64,000 nt of DNA from Psychrobacillus mangrovi (GTDB taxonomy: Bacteria > Bacillota > Bacilli > Bacillales_A > Planococcaceae): the NCBI RefSeq assembly GCF_037104765.1, contig NZ_JBAWSY010000009.1:1-64000 (forward strand), read 5' to 3'. Each line of letters begins with the position of its first letter. Within the stretch, counting starts at the first letter, position 1. Positions 1 to 8,747 of the stretch are shown one piece after another. Made by a program: the position numbers and the translations under genes. Under the pieces are notes generated by a model. It did not search any database. It was not told the DNA's origin and was given only the letters and a program-made list of their open reading frames with translations.

Positions 1-166
1 GCTCACCGTCACTCAATAGGGCTTGTTTCTGTTTGTAAACTCTAACCCAATCACGTATTCTTTCTGGTTTTACTCCATACTCATATGCCAATTCGGAAGC
101 TTTTCTTCCGTCTTCTACAACTAATTTTACTAGATATTCTCGCATTTCTCTTGATAATACAGCCAT
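1..166 (-). CDS. IS3-family transposase OrfA-like protein, N-terminal part (cut by window edge)
   Basis: Reading the minus strand from an ATG at 164-166 gives an open frame beginning MAVLSREMREYLVKLVVE and continuing to the window edge. The pattern (helix, short turn, recognition helix around GVKPERIRDWVRVYK) is the helix-turn-helix of IS3/IS150-type OrfA proteins, which bind the element ends. Only about 55 residues are visible, so OrfB and the far inverted repeat lie outside the window. The five-copy array at 243-337 lies directly upstream of this gene. Confidence 0.7.
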   Translation of the reverse strand, partial: MAVLSREMREYLVKLVVEDGRKASELAYEYGVKPERIRDWVRVYKQKQALLSDGE

Positions 167-242
167 CCTACACACGCTCCCTTAATTTACTTTTAGTATG
201 AGGGTCGTGTTTTAACATGTCCACTTTTTATGCTAACTCTAA

Positions 243-337
243 TTTAGTTGGAATCTAGAAGTGTTTAGTTGGAAAAAAGACTATTTTAGTTGGAATATTA
301 GAGCATTTAGTTGGAAAATTCACTGCTTTAGTTGGAA
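243..337. repeat. Five direct copies of TTTAGTTGGAA with exact 21-bp period
   Basis: Identical 11-mers begin at 243, 264, 285, 306 and 327, so every step is exactly 21 bp, two helical turns. The 10-bp spacers between them differ in sequence. They lie between the IS3-type orfA and the terminator of the next gene. They may be subterminal transposase-binding sites of the IS or an operator array; which one cannot be decided here. Confidence 0.8.
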
Positions 338-358
338 TATCCTTTAACTGTAAATAAA

Positions 359-389
359 AGCTCTTTAACGATTAATTCGTTAAGGAGCT
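359..389. terminator. Bidirectional Rho-independent terminator
   Basis: A 12-bp stem (359-370 with 378-389, one G-U pair, 7-nt loop) is followed by TTTTGTT on the plus strand and by an equivalent T-rich run on the minus strand. It sits just past the stop codon of the minus-strand membrane protein gene and would end its transcript. Confidence 0.75.
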
Positions 390-394
390 TTTTG

Positions 395-1936
395 TTAAAA
401 GAGATAAGGTCCGATTAAAATAAATAATATACTTAAATTCATAAAAGTAGTATATAAAACAAATAGATTAAAAGTTTCTTCGGACACATTGTGACGAACA
501 ATGAACAATGGGATTGTTGAAAGAATTATCGCAAGCAATAATAGTAATATAAAGTGCCAATTTTCCGTTATAAAGGGAATTCTATCAATAATCGATTGAA
601 TATAAGTAAATTTAACCAAGAAAATAGATTGAAAAATAAATAGAGCTACTAGATGAATAACAAAAGCAATTTCATGTGATTTCACCCATCTTCTTTTATT
701 GAATAAAAATAAACTTCCGTACGTAACAATAAAAGTGAGGATAATCCATCCGATGGAAAATAAAATAAGTAAAAAACCATTAATTAGGTTACTTAATAAG
801 GTATAAAAAGCTGCTTTATAATCTCCTTGCATAACTGCAAGAGTTTCTTGTTTTTTGATTTCATTAGATGATGAATATTCTAAAATCCGGTTTTTACCCT
901 CCATTCTTAAATAAGCAACTGTCTCTTCGTTTAATAGAACTGAACGTTCATAACGGTTTCCGACTTTAGTAACTGCGTTTGCTTTTACAGTATTATCTAT
1001 TAAGTCAGCTACAAAAATCTTATTGATTTTACCTAATATGGGATCATATAAAGAAGCAGAAAAGGTAATAATAGGTCCTTGCTGTCCTTGATAAACAGTA
1101 GGAAACTGAATGTCATTTAATGCTAATTCTGTTTCATTTTCCAGAAAAGAAAGCTTATCGAAGGTTGATGATTGATTCTTATTTAAATCGAATTGTGCTA
1201 ATTCAATGTTTTTCGTACTAGATCCGCCAGCTAATACTTTTTTATCCAGCATAATAGCATAATTCATATCTTTTAATTGGATAATATTCACAGATAATAG
1301 GTTTTCGTGACCACCAATATGAAATGAAAACAGTTCAGTTAGATTGTCGGTGATGTTATACAAAGTATAAAGTTTCTCTTGTTTATTTTCTGTTACAACA
1401 AAGATTTGATTATCTAAAATTTTTACAAAATACACGGGGTGCTTAGATTTAAAACGACTTTTTTCAATAGTAAAAGGACTATCTAAAATGACAACTTCAT
1501 TATTTTCTGTCCAATATACGAGTGTATTTTCTGATTTTGAAAAGTTTACAGCCTCTGGGGCAATAATCTTTTCTCCTGATGTTTTATTGATATGGATAAG
1601 TGAATTTTCTTTTATAAAGTAGGAGTCTGTTTGATCGCTCCAACTATTTTTGTATGTATTAATATCATCAATCGTACGATTCCCTTCACATTTCAATTCT
1701 TTGTCACAACTCAATACTTCTAGCTTATTAAAATCTAGCAGACTAATCGTATATCCATTCTCCTCCGTTACACTGTGCAATTTCGAGAAATTTCCTTCGA
1801 TTGCATTAGTTTGAAAGGACCTACTCCAATCTTTGGATGGGGGGAGAATTTGATCTTGTAGAGTGGACCAATAAAGAAAACCTGCTATGCATACTAAGAT
1901 GAGTATACTTAGACCTATTAATTTGTTTTTCAACAT
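395..1936 (-). CDS. Unknown multi-pass membrane protein with large extracytoplasmic domain
   Basis: About 513 aa. I do not recognise the family. It has one N-terminal membrane segment (LIGLSILILVCIAGFLYW), then roughly 350 residues rich in short beta-strand-like stretches such as NTLVYWTENNEVVILD, suggesting a propeller-like outside domain, then four hydrophobic helices in the last 150 residues. An earlier in-frame ATG exists at 1942, but the AAAGGA motif leaves only about one base before it and about 7 nt before the ATG at 1936, so the latter is preferred. It is monocistronic, with a terminator at 359-389, and diverges from secG. Role unknown. Confidence 0.75.
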   Translation of the reverse strand: MLKNKLIGLSILILVCIAGFLYWSTLQDQILPPSKDWSRSFQTNAIEGNFSKLHSVTEENGYTISLLDFNKLEVLSCDKELKCEGNRTIDDINTYKNSWSDQTDSYFIKENSLIHINKTSGEKIIAPEAVNFSKSENTLVYWTENNEVVILDSPFTIEKSRFKSKHPVYFVKILDNQIFVVTENKQEKLYTLYNITDNLTELFSFHIGGHENLLSVNIIQLKDMNYAIMLDKKVLAGGSSTKNIELAQFDLNKNQSSTFDKLSFLENETELALNDIQFPTVYQGQQGPIITFSASLYDPILGKINKIFVADLIDNTVKANAVTKVGNRYERSVLLNEETVAYLRMEGKNRILEYSSSNEIKKQETLAVMQGDYKAAFYTLLSNLINGFLLILFSIGWIILTFIVTYGSLFLFNKRRWVKSHEIAFVIHLVALFIFQSIFLVKFTYIQSIIDRIPFITENWHFILLLLLAIILSTIPLFIVRHNVSEETFNLFVLYTTFMNLSILFILIGPYLF

Positions 1937-2058
1937 GAACATTCCTTTGCCTATTAGGTTATGAGGTTACTAGATTACTTAATTCTACATAGAACTATGA
2001 ATTCCCTTTATTTAGGAATTAGTCTTTTTAATGACTATACTGTTTTGTAGATAGACTG

Positions 2059-2087
2059 TTGTAACTTCTAGTTTTTTTTGGTAAAAT
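2059..2087 (+). promoter_or_regulatory. Probable sigma-A promoter of secG
   Basis: TTGTAA at 2059-2064 and TAAAAT at 2082-2087 are separated by 17 bp, a good vegetative promoter spacing, about 40 bp upstream of the secG start. Confidence 0.5.
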
Positions 2088-2126
2088 TAATATTGTTGTG
2101 AACGTTCTTATCAGGAGGTGGAATAA

Positions 2127-2354
2127 ATGCATGCGTTTTTAATGATTTTACTAGTCATCGTATCGCTCGCATTAATCGTTGTTGTGTTGTTACAATCAGG
2201 GAAAAGTGCTGGTCTTTCAGGAGCCATCTCTGGTGGGGCTGAACAACTATTTGGAAAACAAAAAGCTCGAGGCATGGACCTTGTATTACATAGAGTGACA
2301 ATTGTACTTGCAGTATTATTTTTTATCTTAACTATTGCTGTTACTAAATTTTAA
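2127..2354 (+). CDS. secG: Preprotein translocase subunit SecG
   Basis: 75 aa with two membrane helices (residues ~3-22 and ~54-72) joined by a glycine-rich loop containing QSGKSAGLSGAISGGAEQLF, the hallmark of SecG. It is the small accessory subunit of the SecYEG channel and helps SecA-driven export. Length matches the family (70-80 aa in Bacillales). The ATG at 2127 follows AGGAGGTGG. Its place upstream of an esterase, rnr, smpB and ssrA is the usual Bacillales order. Confidence 0.97.
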   Translation: MHAFLMILLVIVSLALIVVVLLQSGKSAGLSGAISGGAEQLFGKQKARGMDLVLHRVTIVLAVLFFILTIAVTKF

Positions 2355-2361
2355 AACAGAT

Positions 2362-2395
2362 CGCCTGACCGACTTCTGATTGGTTAGGCGTTTTC
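2362..2395 (+). terminator. Rho-independent terminator after secG
   Basis: Stem CGCCTGACC (2362-2370) with GGTTAGGCG (2382-2390), one G-U pair, followed by TTTTCTTTT. Confidence 0.85.
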
Positions 2396-2514
2396 TTTTA
2401 AAAATTTTTATATACATATTAAGCTTGTATATAGTAATGTCTGGCTGCATGACTTTTCTGTTATGAATGAAAGCAGTTAGAGGCATACTATATTTTATAT
2501 TGGAGGTTTTTTTA

Positions 2515-3261
2515 ATGCGAATTACAACGCCTAAACCTTTTTTCTTTGAAGCTGGTAAACGCGCAGTGCTCCTATTACATGGATTTACAGGAAACTCATC
2601 GGATGTTCGAATGCTTGGACGCTTTTTAGAGAAAAATGGATATACATCATTGGCACCACATTATAAGGGTCATGGTGTACCACCTGAAGAACTTTTGGAA
2701 ACAGGTCCTACTGATTGGTGGAAAGACGTCATGATGGCTTATGACCGTTTGAAGGCTGCAGGTTATGAGGAAATTGCTGTTGCAGGTCTTTCACTTGGAG
2801 GCGTATTTTCGCTGAAATTAGGGTATACAGTTCCTGTGAAAGGAATTGTGACGATGTGTTCACCAATGAGCATGAAAACAACGGATATTATGTTTGAAGG
2901 TGTATTAAAATATGCAAGAGAATATAAAAAGTATGAAGGAAAAACCGAGCAGCAAATCGAAAAAGAAGTAGAGGCAATTCGCGAGAAACCGATGGAAACT
3001 TTATCGGAGTTAAGAGAGTTTGTTTACAATGTACGGGATCATGTAGATCATATTTATGCTCCGCTCCTTGTCACACAAGGTAAAAAGGATTCGGTTATCG
3101 ATACGAATTCAGCTAATATCATTTATGAAGAAGCAGAATCCATTGAGAAAAAACTAAATTGGTATGAAAACTCTGGTCATGTCATTACACTTGGTCCAGA
3201 AAAAGAGCAATTACACGAAGATATATTAAACTTTTTAGAGTCACTTGATTGGAATGTGTAA
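2515..3261 (+). CDS. Monoacylglycerol lipase / carboxylesterase (alpha/beta hydrolase, Est30-type)
   Basis: 248 aa from the ATG at 2515, which follows GGAGG at 2502-2506; an upstream in-frame ATG at 2467 has no ribosome site. The LLLHGFTGN oxyanion strand near residue 25, the nucleophile elbow GLSLGG, the acid in KKDSVIDT and the C-terminal SGHVITLG histidine form the Ser-Asp-His triad of the thermostable carboxylesterase Est30 family. It probably hydrolyses short-chain esters or monoacylglycerols in the cytoplasm. It lies 42 bp upstream of rnr with no clear terminator between, so the two may be cotranscribed. Confidence 0.92.
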   Translation: MRITTPKPFFFEAGKRAVLLLHGFTGNSSDVRMLGRFLEKNGYTSLAPHYKGHGVPPEELLETGPTDWWKDVMMAYDRLKAAGYEEIAVAGLSLGGVFSLKLGYTVPVKGIVTMCSPMSMKTTDIMFEGVLKYAREYKKYEGKTEQQIEKEVEAIREKPMETLSELREFVYNVRDHVDHIYAPLLVTQGKKDSVIDTNSANIIYEEAESIEKKLNWYENSGHVITLGPEKEQLHEDILNFLESLDWNV

Positions 3262-3303
3262 AACAAACCAAATGTGCACACGCTGAAAAGGGAGGGATGT
3301 TAC

Positions 3304-5616
3304 ATGGAAAATTTAAAAGATACGTTACTTGAATTAATGCGAGCAGATGAATATAAACCACTTACGATTAAAGAACTAGAAGAGCATTTCGGTTATAGCC
3401 ATTCAGAGGAATTTAAAGAATTGGTTAAAACACTTGTTCAAATGGAAGAAAAGGGCTTAGTCGTTAGGTCAAGATCAAACCGCTATGGCGTTCCAGCCCG
3501 TATGAACTTAATAGTTGGTAAATTCATAGGTCATGCAAAAGGCTTTGGATTCGTTGCACCAGAAGAGGGTGGCATGGATGATATTTTTATTCCACCTACG
3601 GAGGTAAATGGGGCAGTTAATGGCGATACGGTACTTGTTCGTGTATCGCGCGAATCTTCTGGAGATAGAAGAGAAGGTTCAATTATTAAAATTACGCAAA
3701 GAGGCATGTCAAAGATCGTCGGTACTTTCCAGGACAATAAAGGATTTGGATTTGTTATCGCAGACGATAAAAAAGTTCCTATGGACGTATTTGTTGCAAA
3801 GGGTGACACACTTGGAGCAATCGAAGGTCACAAAGTAGTCGTTGAAATTACGGACTGGCCAAGCGATAGAAAATCGGCAACTGGTATTGTTACACAAATA
3901 TTAGGGCACAAAAATGATCCAGGCGTGGATATATTATCGATTATTTATAAACATGGTATCACTATTGATTTTCCACAGGAAGTAATCGATCAAGCCGAAG
4001 CTGTACCATCGGAAATTGATGAGAAGGATCTAGAAAATCGTAGAGATTTACGAGAAGAAGTAATTGTGACAATTGACGGTGCAGATGCGAAAGATTTAGA
4101 TGATGCTGTTACTGTTACAAAATTTCCAGATGGCACATATAAGCTTGGCGTACATATAGCTGACGTTAGTCATTATGTGACTGAAGGTTCACCTCTTGAC
4201 CGAGAAGCATATGATCGCGGAACAAGTGTTTACTTAACCGATCGTGTTATACCTATGATTCCACACCGTTTATCGAATGGTATTTGTTCATTAAATCCAC
4301 AAGTAGACCGTTTAACATTATCATGTGAAATGATTATTGATGGTTCAGGAATGGTCACATCACATGAGATTTTCCAAAGTGTTATTCGAACAACAGAAAG
4401 AATGACCTATTCTGATGTGTATAAAATATTGGAAGAAAAAGACGCTGCATTAATGGAGAGATACGAGCCACTAGTTCCAATGTTTGAAACTATGGCAGAG
4501 TTAGCAGCTGTTCTTAGAAAGAAACGTGAAGATCGTGGAGCCATCGATTTTGATTTCCCGGAAGCAAAAATCTTAGTTGATGAAGATGGTTGGCCTACGG
4601 ACGTTGCAATTCGTGAAAGAACTGTAGCGGAACGTCTTATCGAAGAATTCATGCTAGCTGCCAATGAGACAATTGCAGAACATTTTAAATGGATGGATGT
4701 TCCGTTTATTTACCGTATTCACGAAGATCCGAAACCGGAAAAACTTCAACGCTTTTTTGAGTTTTTAACGAATTTCGGTCTAGTTGTTAAGGGTACAGGA
4801 AATAATATTCATCCAAAGGCTTTACAGGAGATTATTGAGTCGATTGAAGGAATGCCTGAAGAACCAGTAATTTCTACGATGCTTTTAAGATCATTACAAC
4901 AAGCAAAATATTATGCAGAGTGTCTAGGACATTTCGGTCTATCAACGGAGTATTATACTCATTTTACTTCGCCAATTCGACGTTATCCCGACTTAATTGT
5001 TCATCGATTAATCCGTACGTATTTAGTAGAAGGAGATGTTTCTCAAGGTACTATCAACCATTGGGGAGCAATCATGGATGATATCGCCGAGCATACTTCT
5101 AAGCGTGAAAGACGTGCAGTAGATGCAGAACGAGATACTGATGCGATGAAAAAAGCACAATATATGGCTGATAAAATCGGAGAAGAATTTGAGGGTATCG
5201 TAAGCTCTATTACTAACTTTGGTATGTTTATCGAGCTTCCAAATACTATAGAAGGCCTTGTGCATGTGACGAACATGACAGATGACTATTACCGATTCGA
5301 TGATCGTCAAATGATGATGATTGGAGAACGTGCAGGTAAGCAGTTCCGTATCGGGGATGAAGTAACCGTTCGAGTTGCTGATGTTAAAGCAGAAGAGTCC
5401 TCAGTAGACTTTGAAATCGTAGGAATGAAAAAAGCATTCCACCGAACTAGAAAAGAAGCCCCTAAAGTTATACACGCGAAGAAAAAAGAAGGCTCTGGTA
5501 ATCAAAGAAAAGGTTCTTCCCAACCAGGTCCAAAGAAAGAAGTAAAACAGAAAAAGAAATTCTACGAATCAGTAGCTAAAAACTCACAAAAACGTAAACG
5601 TTCAAAGAAAAAATAA
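3304..5616 (+). CDS. rnr: Ribonuclease R
   Basis: 770 aa from the ATG at 3304, behind GGGAGGG; an in-frame ATG 30 nt upstream lacks a proper ribosome site. Order of domains: N-terminal winged helix, two cold-shock-like OB folds (GFGFVAPEEGG and GFGFVIADDKK), the RNB catalytic domain with its metal-binding aspartates in DAKDLDDAVTV, the HFTSPIRRYPDLIVHR signature, an S1 domain (EFEGIVSSITNFGMFIEL) and a lysine-rich tail. It degrades structured RNA 3' to 5' and, with SmpB-tmRNA encoded next door, clears messages of stalled ribosomes. Length is normal for Bacillales. Confidence 0.98.
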   Translation: MENLKDTLLELMRADEYKPLTIKELEEHFGYSHSEEFKELVKTLVQMEEKGLVVRSRSNRYGVPARMNLIVGKFIGHAKGFGFVAPEEGGMDDIFIPPTEVNGAVNGDTVLVRVSRESSGDRREGSIIKITQRGMSKIVGTFQDNKGFGFVIADDKKVPMDVFVAKGDTLGAIEGHKVVVEITDWPSDRKSATGIVTQILGHKNDPGVDILSIIYKHGITIDFPQEVIDQAEAVPSEIDEKDLENRRDLREEVIVTIDGADAKDLDDAVTVTKFPDGTYKLGVHIADVSHYVTEGSPLDREAYDRGTSVYLTDRVIPMIPHRLSNGICSLNPQVDRLTLSCEMIIDGSGMVTSHEIFQSVIRTTERMTYSDVYKILEEKDAALMERYEPLVPMFETMAELAAVLRKKREDRGAIDFDFPEAKILVDEDGWPTDVAIRERTVAERLIEEFMLAANETIAEHFKWMDVPFIYRIHEDPKPEKLQRFFEFLTNFGLVVKGTGNNIHPKALQEIIESIEGMPEEPVISTMLLRSLQQAKYYAECLGHFGLSTEYYTHFTSPIRRYPDLIVHRLIRTYLVEGDVSQGTINHWGAIMDDIAEHTSKRERRAVDAERDTDAMKKAQYMADKIGEEFEGIVSSITNFGMFIELPNTIEGLVHVTNMTDDYYRFDDRQMMMIGERAGKQFRIGDEVTVRVADVKAEESSVDFEIVGMKKAFHRTRKEAPKVIHAKKKEGSGNQRKGSSQPGPKKEVKQKKKFYESVAKNSQKRKRSKKK

Positions 5617-5636
5617 GGAGCGAGAAATCGCTCCTT
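5615..5636 (+). terminator. Hairpin at the end of rnr
   Basis: A perfect 9-bp stem AAGGAGCGA / TCGCTCCTT with a GAAA tetraloop overlaps the rnr stop codon. There is no T-run after it, so it may be an RNA-stabilising 3' end or a weak terminator rather than a classical one. Confidence 0.5.
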
Positions 5637-5687
5637 CAGACTGTAGACAAACTCGAATTTTCTTAAATAGGATAGAGTAGGTTTTCC

Positions 5688-5794
5688 GAAGCTTACCGCT
5701 CGCTTTCCGCGGGCGAGCGACAAGCCTCCTCGTCGCTACGCTTCTGCGGGGTCTCGTCTGTCTCGCTTTCCCGCAGGAGTCGAGCGGACGCTTC
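5688..5794. repeat. GC-rich imperfect palindromic intergenic repeat
   Basis: About 107 bp, far more GC-rich than its surroundings. The outer arms (5688-5702 and 5781-5794) are imperfect inverted copies, GAAGC..CCGCTCG against CGAGCGG.CGCTTC, and the left half folds on itself through CGCTCG/CGAGCG. It matches the general style of dispersed palindromic repeats of Bacillus relatives. It sits between rnr and smpB; the open frames across it are not credible genes. Confidence 0.65.
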
Positions 5795-5922
5795 TCCAAA
5801 CCACAAAAGATATTTTTCTATTTAATGAAAAAAATTAAATTAATGAAAGTGACCAATTAGCTAACGTCTACAACCTGAAGGAGAGAAATCGCTTCTGTCC
5901 TACTTTTAAAGAGGTGAATGAG

Positions 5923-6390
5923 ATGGCAAAAAAGAATGACGATAAGGTGCTTGCACAAAATAAGAAAGCCGGCCATGACTATTTTATAGAAGAGACAATT
6001 GAAGCTGGCATTGTGTTGCAAGGAACTGAAATTAAATCGATTCGTAACGGTAAAGTACAATTAAAGGATTCCTTTGTACGTATAAGAAATAACGAAGCAT
6101 GGATTTCCAATATGCATATTAGCCCTTACGAACAAGGAAATCGTTTCAATCACGATCCTTTACGTTCAAGAAAACTACTTTTACATAAAAAACAGATTAG
6201 CAGCTTAATTGGTGAAACAAAAAGAGAAGGATTCACAATAGTACCGCTAAAAATGTATATTAAAAATGGCTATGCAAAAGTATTGATCGGTATCGGTAAA
6301 GGGAAGAAAGATTACGACAAACGTGATGTGTTGAAGAAGAAAGAAGCAAAACGTGAGATTGAAAGAGCATTCAAGGCTAGAAACCAATAG
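5923..6390 (+). CDS. smpB: SsrA-binding protein SmpB
   Basis: 155 aa from the ATG at 5923, with GAGGTG at 5911-5916 as its ribosome site; the GTG at 5914 lies inside that site and is unlikely. Contains HDYFIEETIEAGIVLQGTEIKS and the basic C-terminal tail GKGKKDYDKRDVLKKKEAKRE typical of SmpB. It binds the tRNA-like part of tmRNA and carries it into stalled ribosomes. The tmRNA gene itself starts 95 bp downstream. Confidence 0.98.
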   Translation: MAKKNDDKVLAQNKKAGHDYFIEETIEAGIVLQGTEIKSIRNGKVQLKDSFVRIRNNEAWISNMHISPYEQGNRFNHDPLRSRKLLLHKKQISSLIGETKREGFTIVPLKMYIKNGYAKVLIGIGKGKKDYDKRDVLKKKEAKREIERAFKARNQ

Positions 6391-6421
6391 GGTACAAACC
6401 AGTATTGGTAGAATGTCTCAC

Positions 6422-6450
6422 TTGAATTTTGACCTAATTTGATGTATAGT
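6422..6450 (+). promoter_or_regulatory. Probable promoter of ssrA
   Basis: TTGAAT at 6422-6427 and TATAGT at 6445-6450 are 17 bp apart and lie about 36 bp before the tmRNA 5' end. Confidence 0.5.
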
Positions 6451-6485
6451 TATCTATGTAACGAAGCTTACATTATTCCATAAAC

Positions 6486-6837
6486 GGGGACGTTATGGAT
6501 TCGACAGGGATAGTCTGAGCTTGAGTTGCGCGTCGGAGGCTCGGCTCCGCAAAAACGGACCTTATAATAACAGGCAAAACAAACAACAACTTAGCATTCG
6601 CAGCGTAAGCTCGGATCTGCTTTATCTATTCATCGCCCATGTGGCTAGGTAGAGCTCAACTTTAGTGGGATACGGTTGGCAGTGCCACTTGAGCTGTCAG
6701 CAAGAGATTTCCAAGTTAGCGTACAGGACGCCCGCTTATCGGCATAATGCTACGCGAAGCTTTAAATAGGTAAGATACACGCGTAGAAGCTTAAGTGTTA
6801 GAGTTTCTGGACGCGGGTTCAAATCCCGCCGTCTCCA
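6486..6837 (+). ncRNA. ssrA: tmRNA (SsrA), 3' end rebuilt by the inserted element
   Basis: The 5' end GGGGACGTTATGGATTCGAC pairs with the 3' acceptor strand CGTCTCC, and the T-arm GCGGG-TTCAAAT-CCCGC is intact. The tag frame at 6573-6608 reads GKTNNNLAFAA then TAA, preceded in the product by the alanine from charged tmRNA. A CCA tail is not encoded after the discriminator A at 6837, so CCA must be added. The last ~22 nt come from the integrated element; the host version of this end survives at the right junction with a slightly different T-loop (TTCGACT). Confidence 0.97.
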
Positions 6838-6843
6838 TATTAC
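6816..6843. other. Left attachment site (attL) inside ssrA 3' end
   Basis: 28 bp beginning GGTTCAAATCCCGCC match 44438-44465 (GGTTCGACTCCCGCC...) at 25 positions, in the same orientation. The core covers the T-loop, T-stem and acceptor of tmRNA plus six bases beyond, a classical tyrosine-integrase target. Confidence 0.88.
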
Positions 6844-6845
6844 AA

Positions 6846-6921
6846 TTTCATTGAGTTTCAATGAATCTCAAAACCCTTGATAATCAAGGGTTTTTTATTT
6901 TGCTTGTTTCATTGAGTTTCA
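6846..6921. repeat. 15-bp direct repeat flanking the left-end terminator
   Basis: TTTCATTGAGTTTCA occurs at 6846-6860 and again at 6907-6921, between attL and the integrase stop codon. Possibly integrase or Xis contact sites; no copy is seen at the right end. Confidence 0.6.
6871..6897 (+). terminator. tmRNA terminator supplied by the element
   Basis: Stem AAACCCTTGA (6871-6880) with TCAAGGGTTT (6884-6893), loop TAA, then a T-run. It replaces the host ssrA terminator that now lies at 44488-44520. Confidence 0.85.
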
Positions 6922-6936
6922 TTGAATTTCATTCAA

Positions 6937-6960
6937 CCATGGTCAAAACCATGGTCAAAA
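6937..6960. repeat. Left arm-type repeat, partner of 44353-44376
   Basis: A tandem CCATGGTCAAAA unit. The right end of the element has the same sequence with one change in the first 23 bp, in direct orientation and about 80 bp inside attR. Placement inside both ends fits integrase arm-binding sites. Confidence 0.65.
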
Positions 6961-6964
6961 ACTT

Positions 6965-8134
6965 TTACATGCTCATAAAATTTTCTAACTTATTGATTGC
7001 TTCATCTTTTGCTTTATCGGATACGTGAGCATAGATGTTCAACGTCGTCTGTACATCAGTATGACCAAGACGATCTTGAACCTCTTTAATTCCTACGTTT
7101 GCCTCAAAGAGAAGTGAGCAATGTGTATGCCTAAATCCATGAGTTGTTATTTTGGGAAGTTGATATTTTATTAAAACATGTTCGAGCCATTTGCGTGTTT
7201 TAGTAGGTTGTAAAAACTCGTTTTGTTCATTACTGAAAACAAGTTGATTACGCTGTAATGTATTAAATCCTAAAAGAAGATAGTCTTCTCGTTGTTGCTT
7301 TTTCCACTTTTTCAAAATCCCCATAGTGGTTGAGTCCATTTTTATTGTACGAGCAATACCTGTCTTCGTGGTTTTTACATAGAGTTTATTGTTTTTCCCT
7401 CTTGAAATGGCTTTATTAATACGAATTTCATTATTTGTGAAATCTATATCTTTCCATGTCAATGCAAGGGCTTCACCTTTACGCATCCCACTGTAGGAAA
7501 GAAGTTGAAATAACACATATGCTTTAAAATTACTCTCTTGCTCCATGCATCTAAGAAATTCAATGAGCTGTTCTTTTGTGTAGAAATTTTCAGGTTTGTC
7601 TTCATCATCAATGCAAACCTTTATCAATTTTTTTGCCATTTCTACTAAAGCAAAGGGATTTGTCCCAATATATCCACGCTTAATCGCAAAATTAACAACT
7701 TTTGAAGCATATGCTTTGACCATTCTGTATTTTTTTAACTTAGAAGCCCATTCATCAACATGTCTTTGACATATATCCACATTAATTTTTTCGATTTTAT
7801 ATGCTCCAAGAGCAGGTAGAATGTGATTGCGGAAAATACCAATTGTCTTAATAAATGTACTTTCTTCAACCGTTTTCTCATACTGAATAATCCATAACTC
7901 GTAGATATCTGCATACGTTTCTACTTGTCGTTTTTTAAATACTCCTTTGTCAATTTCAAGTTTAATTCGAGCTAAAGCCAGGTCAGCTTCTTTTTTCGTT
8001 TTGAATCCACGTCGAGTTGTATATTGTTCTTTACCAGTAAATGGGTCTATACCACAATATACTTTAAACATGTAGCATTTTTCATTATTTTTTTTTGTGT
8101 ACGTTTTTATAGCGGTATTTTTTGTTTTATTCAT
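6965..8134 (-). CDS. Site-specific tyrosine integrase
   Basis: 389 aa with an AGGAGG site before the ATG at 8134. Residues ~10-60 form an arm-DNA-binding domain (YCGIDPFTGKEQYTTRRGF), ~70-160 the SAM-like core-binding domain, and ~180-389 the catalytic domain with R218 (SGMRKGEAL), H332-x-x-R335 (HGFRHTH), H358 and nucleophile Y368 (LNIYAHV). All catalytic residues are present, so the enzyme is probably active. It reads toward attL, the usual arrangement for elements integrated in ssrA, and would catalyse insertion and, with Xis, excision. Confidence 0.97.
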   Translation of the reverse strand: MNKTKNTAIKTYTKKNNEKCYMFKVYCGIDPFTGKEQYTTRRGFKTKKEADLALARIKLEIDKGVFKKRQVETYADIYELWIIQYEKTVEESTFIKTIGIFRNHILPALGAYKIEKINVDICQRHVDEWASKLKKYRMVKAYASKVVNFAIKRGYIGTNPFALVEMAKKLIKVCIDDEDKPENFYTKEQLIEFLRCMEQESNFKAYVLFQLLSYSGMRKGEALALTWKDIDFTNNEIRINKAISRGKNNKLYVKTTKTGIARTIKMDSTTMGILKKWKKQQREDYLLLGFNTLQRNQLVFSNEQNEFLQPTKTRKWLEHVLIKYQLPKITTHGFRHTHCSLLFEANVGIKEVQDRLGHTDVQTTLNIYAHVSDKAKDEAINKLENFMSM

Positions 8135-8284
8135 TTTTTTTTCCTCCTATTATCTTACGGAGACAAGATGTAGAGGATATTGTTTGTCGCTTATTATATG
8201 AAAGCAACATATTTATCTTACATGATTTAAGCGAGGATACTCAAGTTTATCAAGCTTAAACTTTACAAAATGTCTCCTATTTTT

Positions 8285-8554
8285 TTAATAACTAAATTGA
8301 TTTAGAAAATTATCGATTTCTGACTTGGAAACACGCTTCACACCTTCAATTTCACAAACTTTCAATCCCATTTCACGATATTTCGTAAACGTATTATTAG
8401 CCACACCAATATAATCACAGGCTTCTTTGATACTCATCCATTGCTTTGTGGTGGCATGAGGTGTGTGGTAATCCTTCATAGCGTCAGTAATCCAGTTTTT
8501 GAATTGGTTTTCAATAGAATATAATTGCTCAAAGTTGTTTATTAAATGGTCCAT
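8285..8554 (-). CDS. Excisionase-like helix-turn-helix protein
   Basis: 89 aa. The C-terminal ~50 residues (WMSIKEACDYIGVANNTF through RVSKSEIDNFL) form the winged-helix fold of MerR/Xis-type proteins used for excision. The first 35 residues are an extra helix-rich extension. AAAGGAGG precedes the start. It lies 150 bp upstream of the integrase gene on the same strand, which supports a role in directionality control; a simple regulator is the alternative. Confidence 0.75.
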   Translation of the reverse strand: MDHLINNFEQLYSIENQFKNWITDAMKDYHTPHATTKQWMSIKEACDYIGVANNTFTKYREMGLKVCEIEGVKRVSKSEIDNFLNQFSY

Positions 8555-8747
8555 TTATTTTTACCCTCCTTTAATGTTTGAACTCATAATAGAACAAATT
8601 TAATCCTCAGTGAATACAAGAAGTGTCGTATGTTGCTTGACCCCTATATTCGGAAAATGGAAATTACACTAATTGGTAGTTATAAACACAAATAAATAAA
8701 ATAAGGTTATTAACAGAAAGCACTGCAAGAACCATACAAGCAATTTC

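Noticed and set aside
243..337. CRISPR array
   Set aside because: The 11-bp repeats and 10-bp spacers are far too short and there are no cas genes anywhere in the window.
5602..5799. 65-codon minus-strand frame across the rnr-smpB spacer
   Set aside because: It is produced by the GC-rich palindromic repeat and has no start signal.
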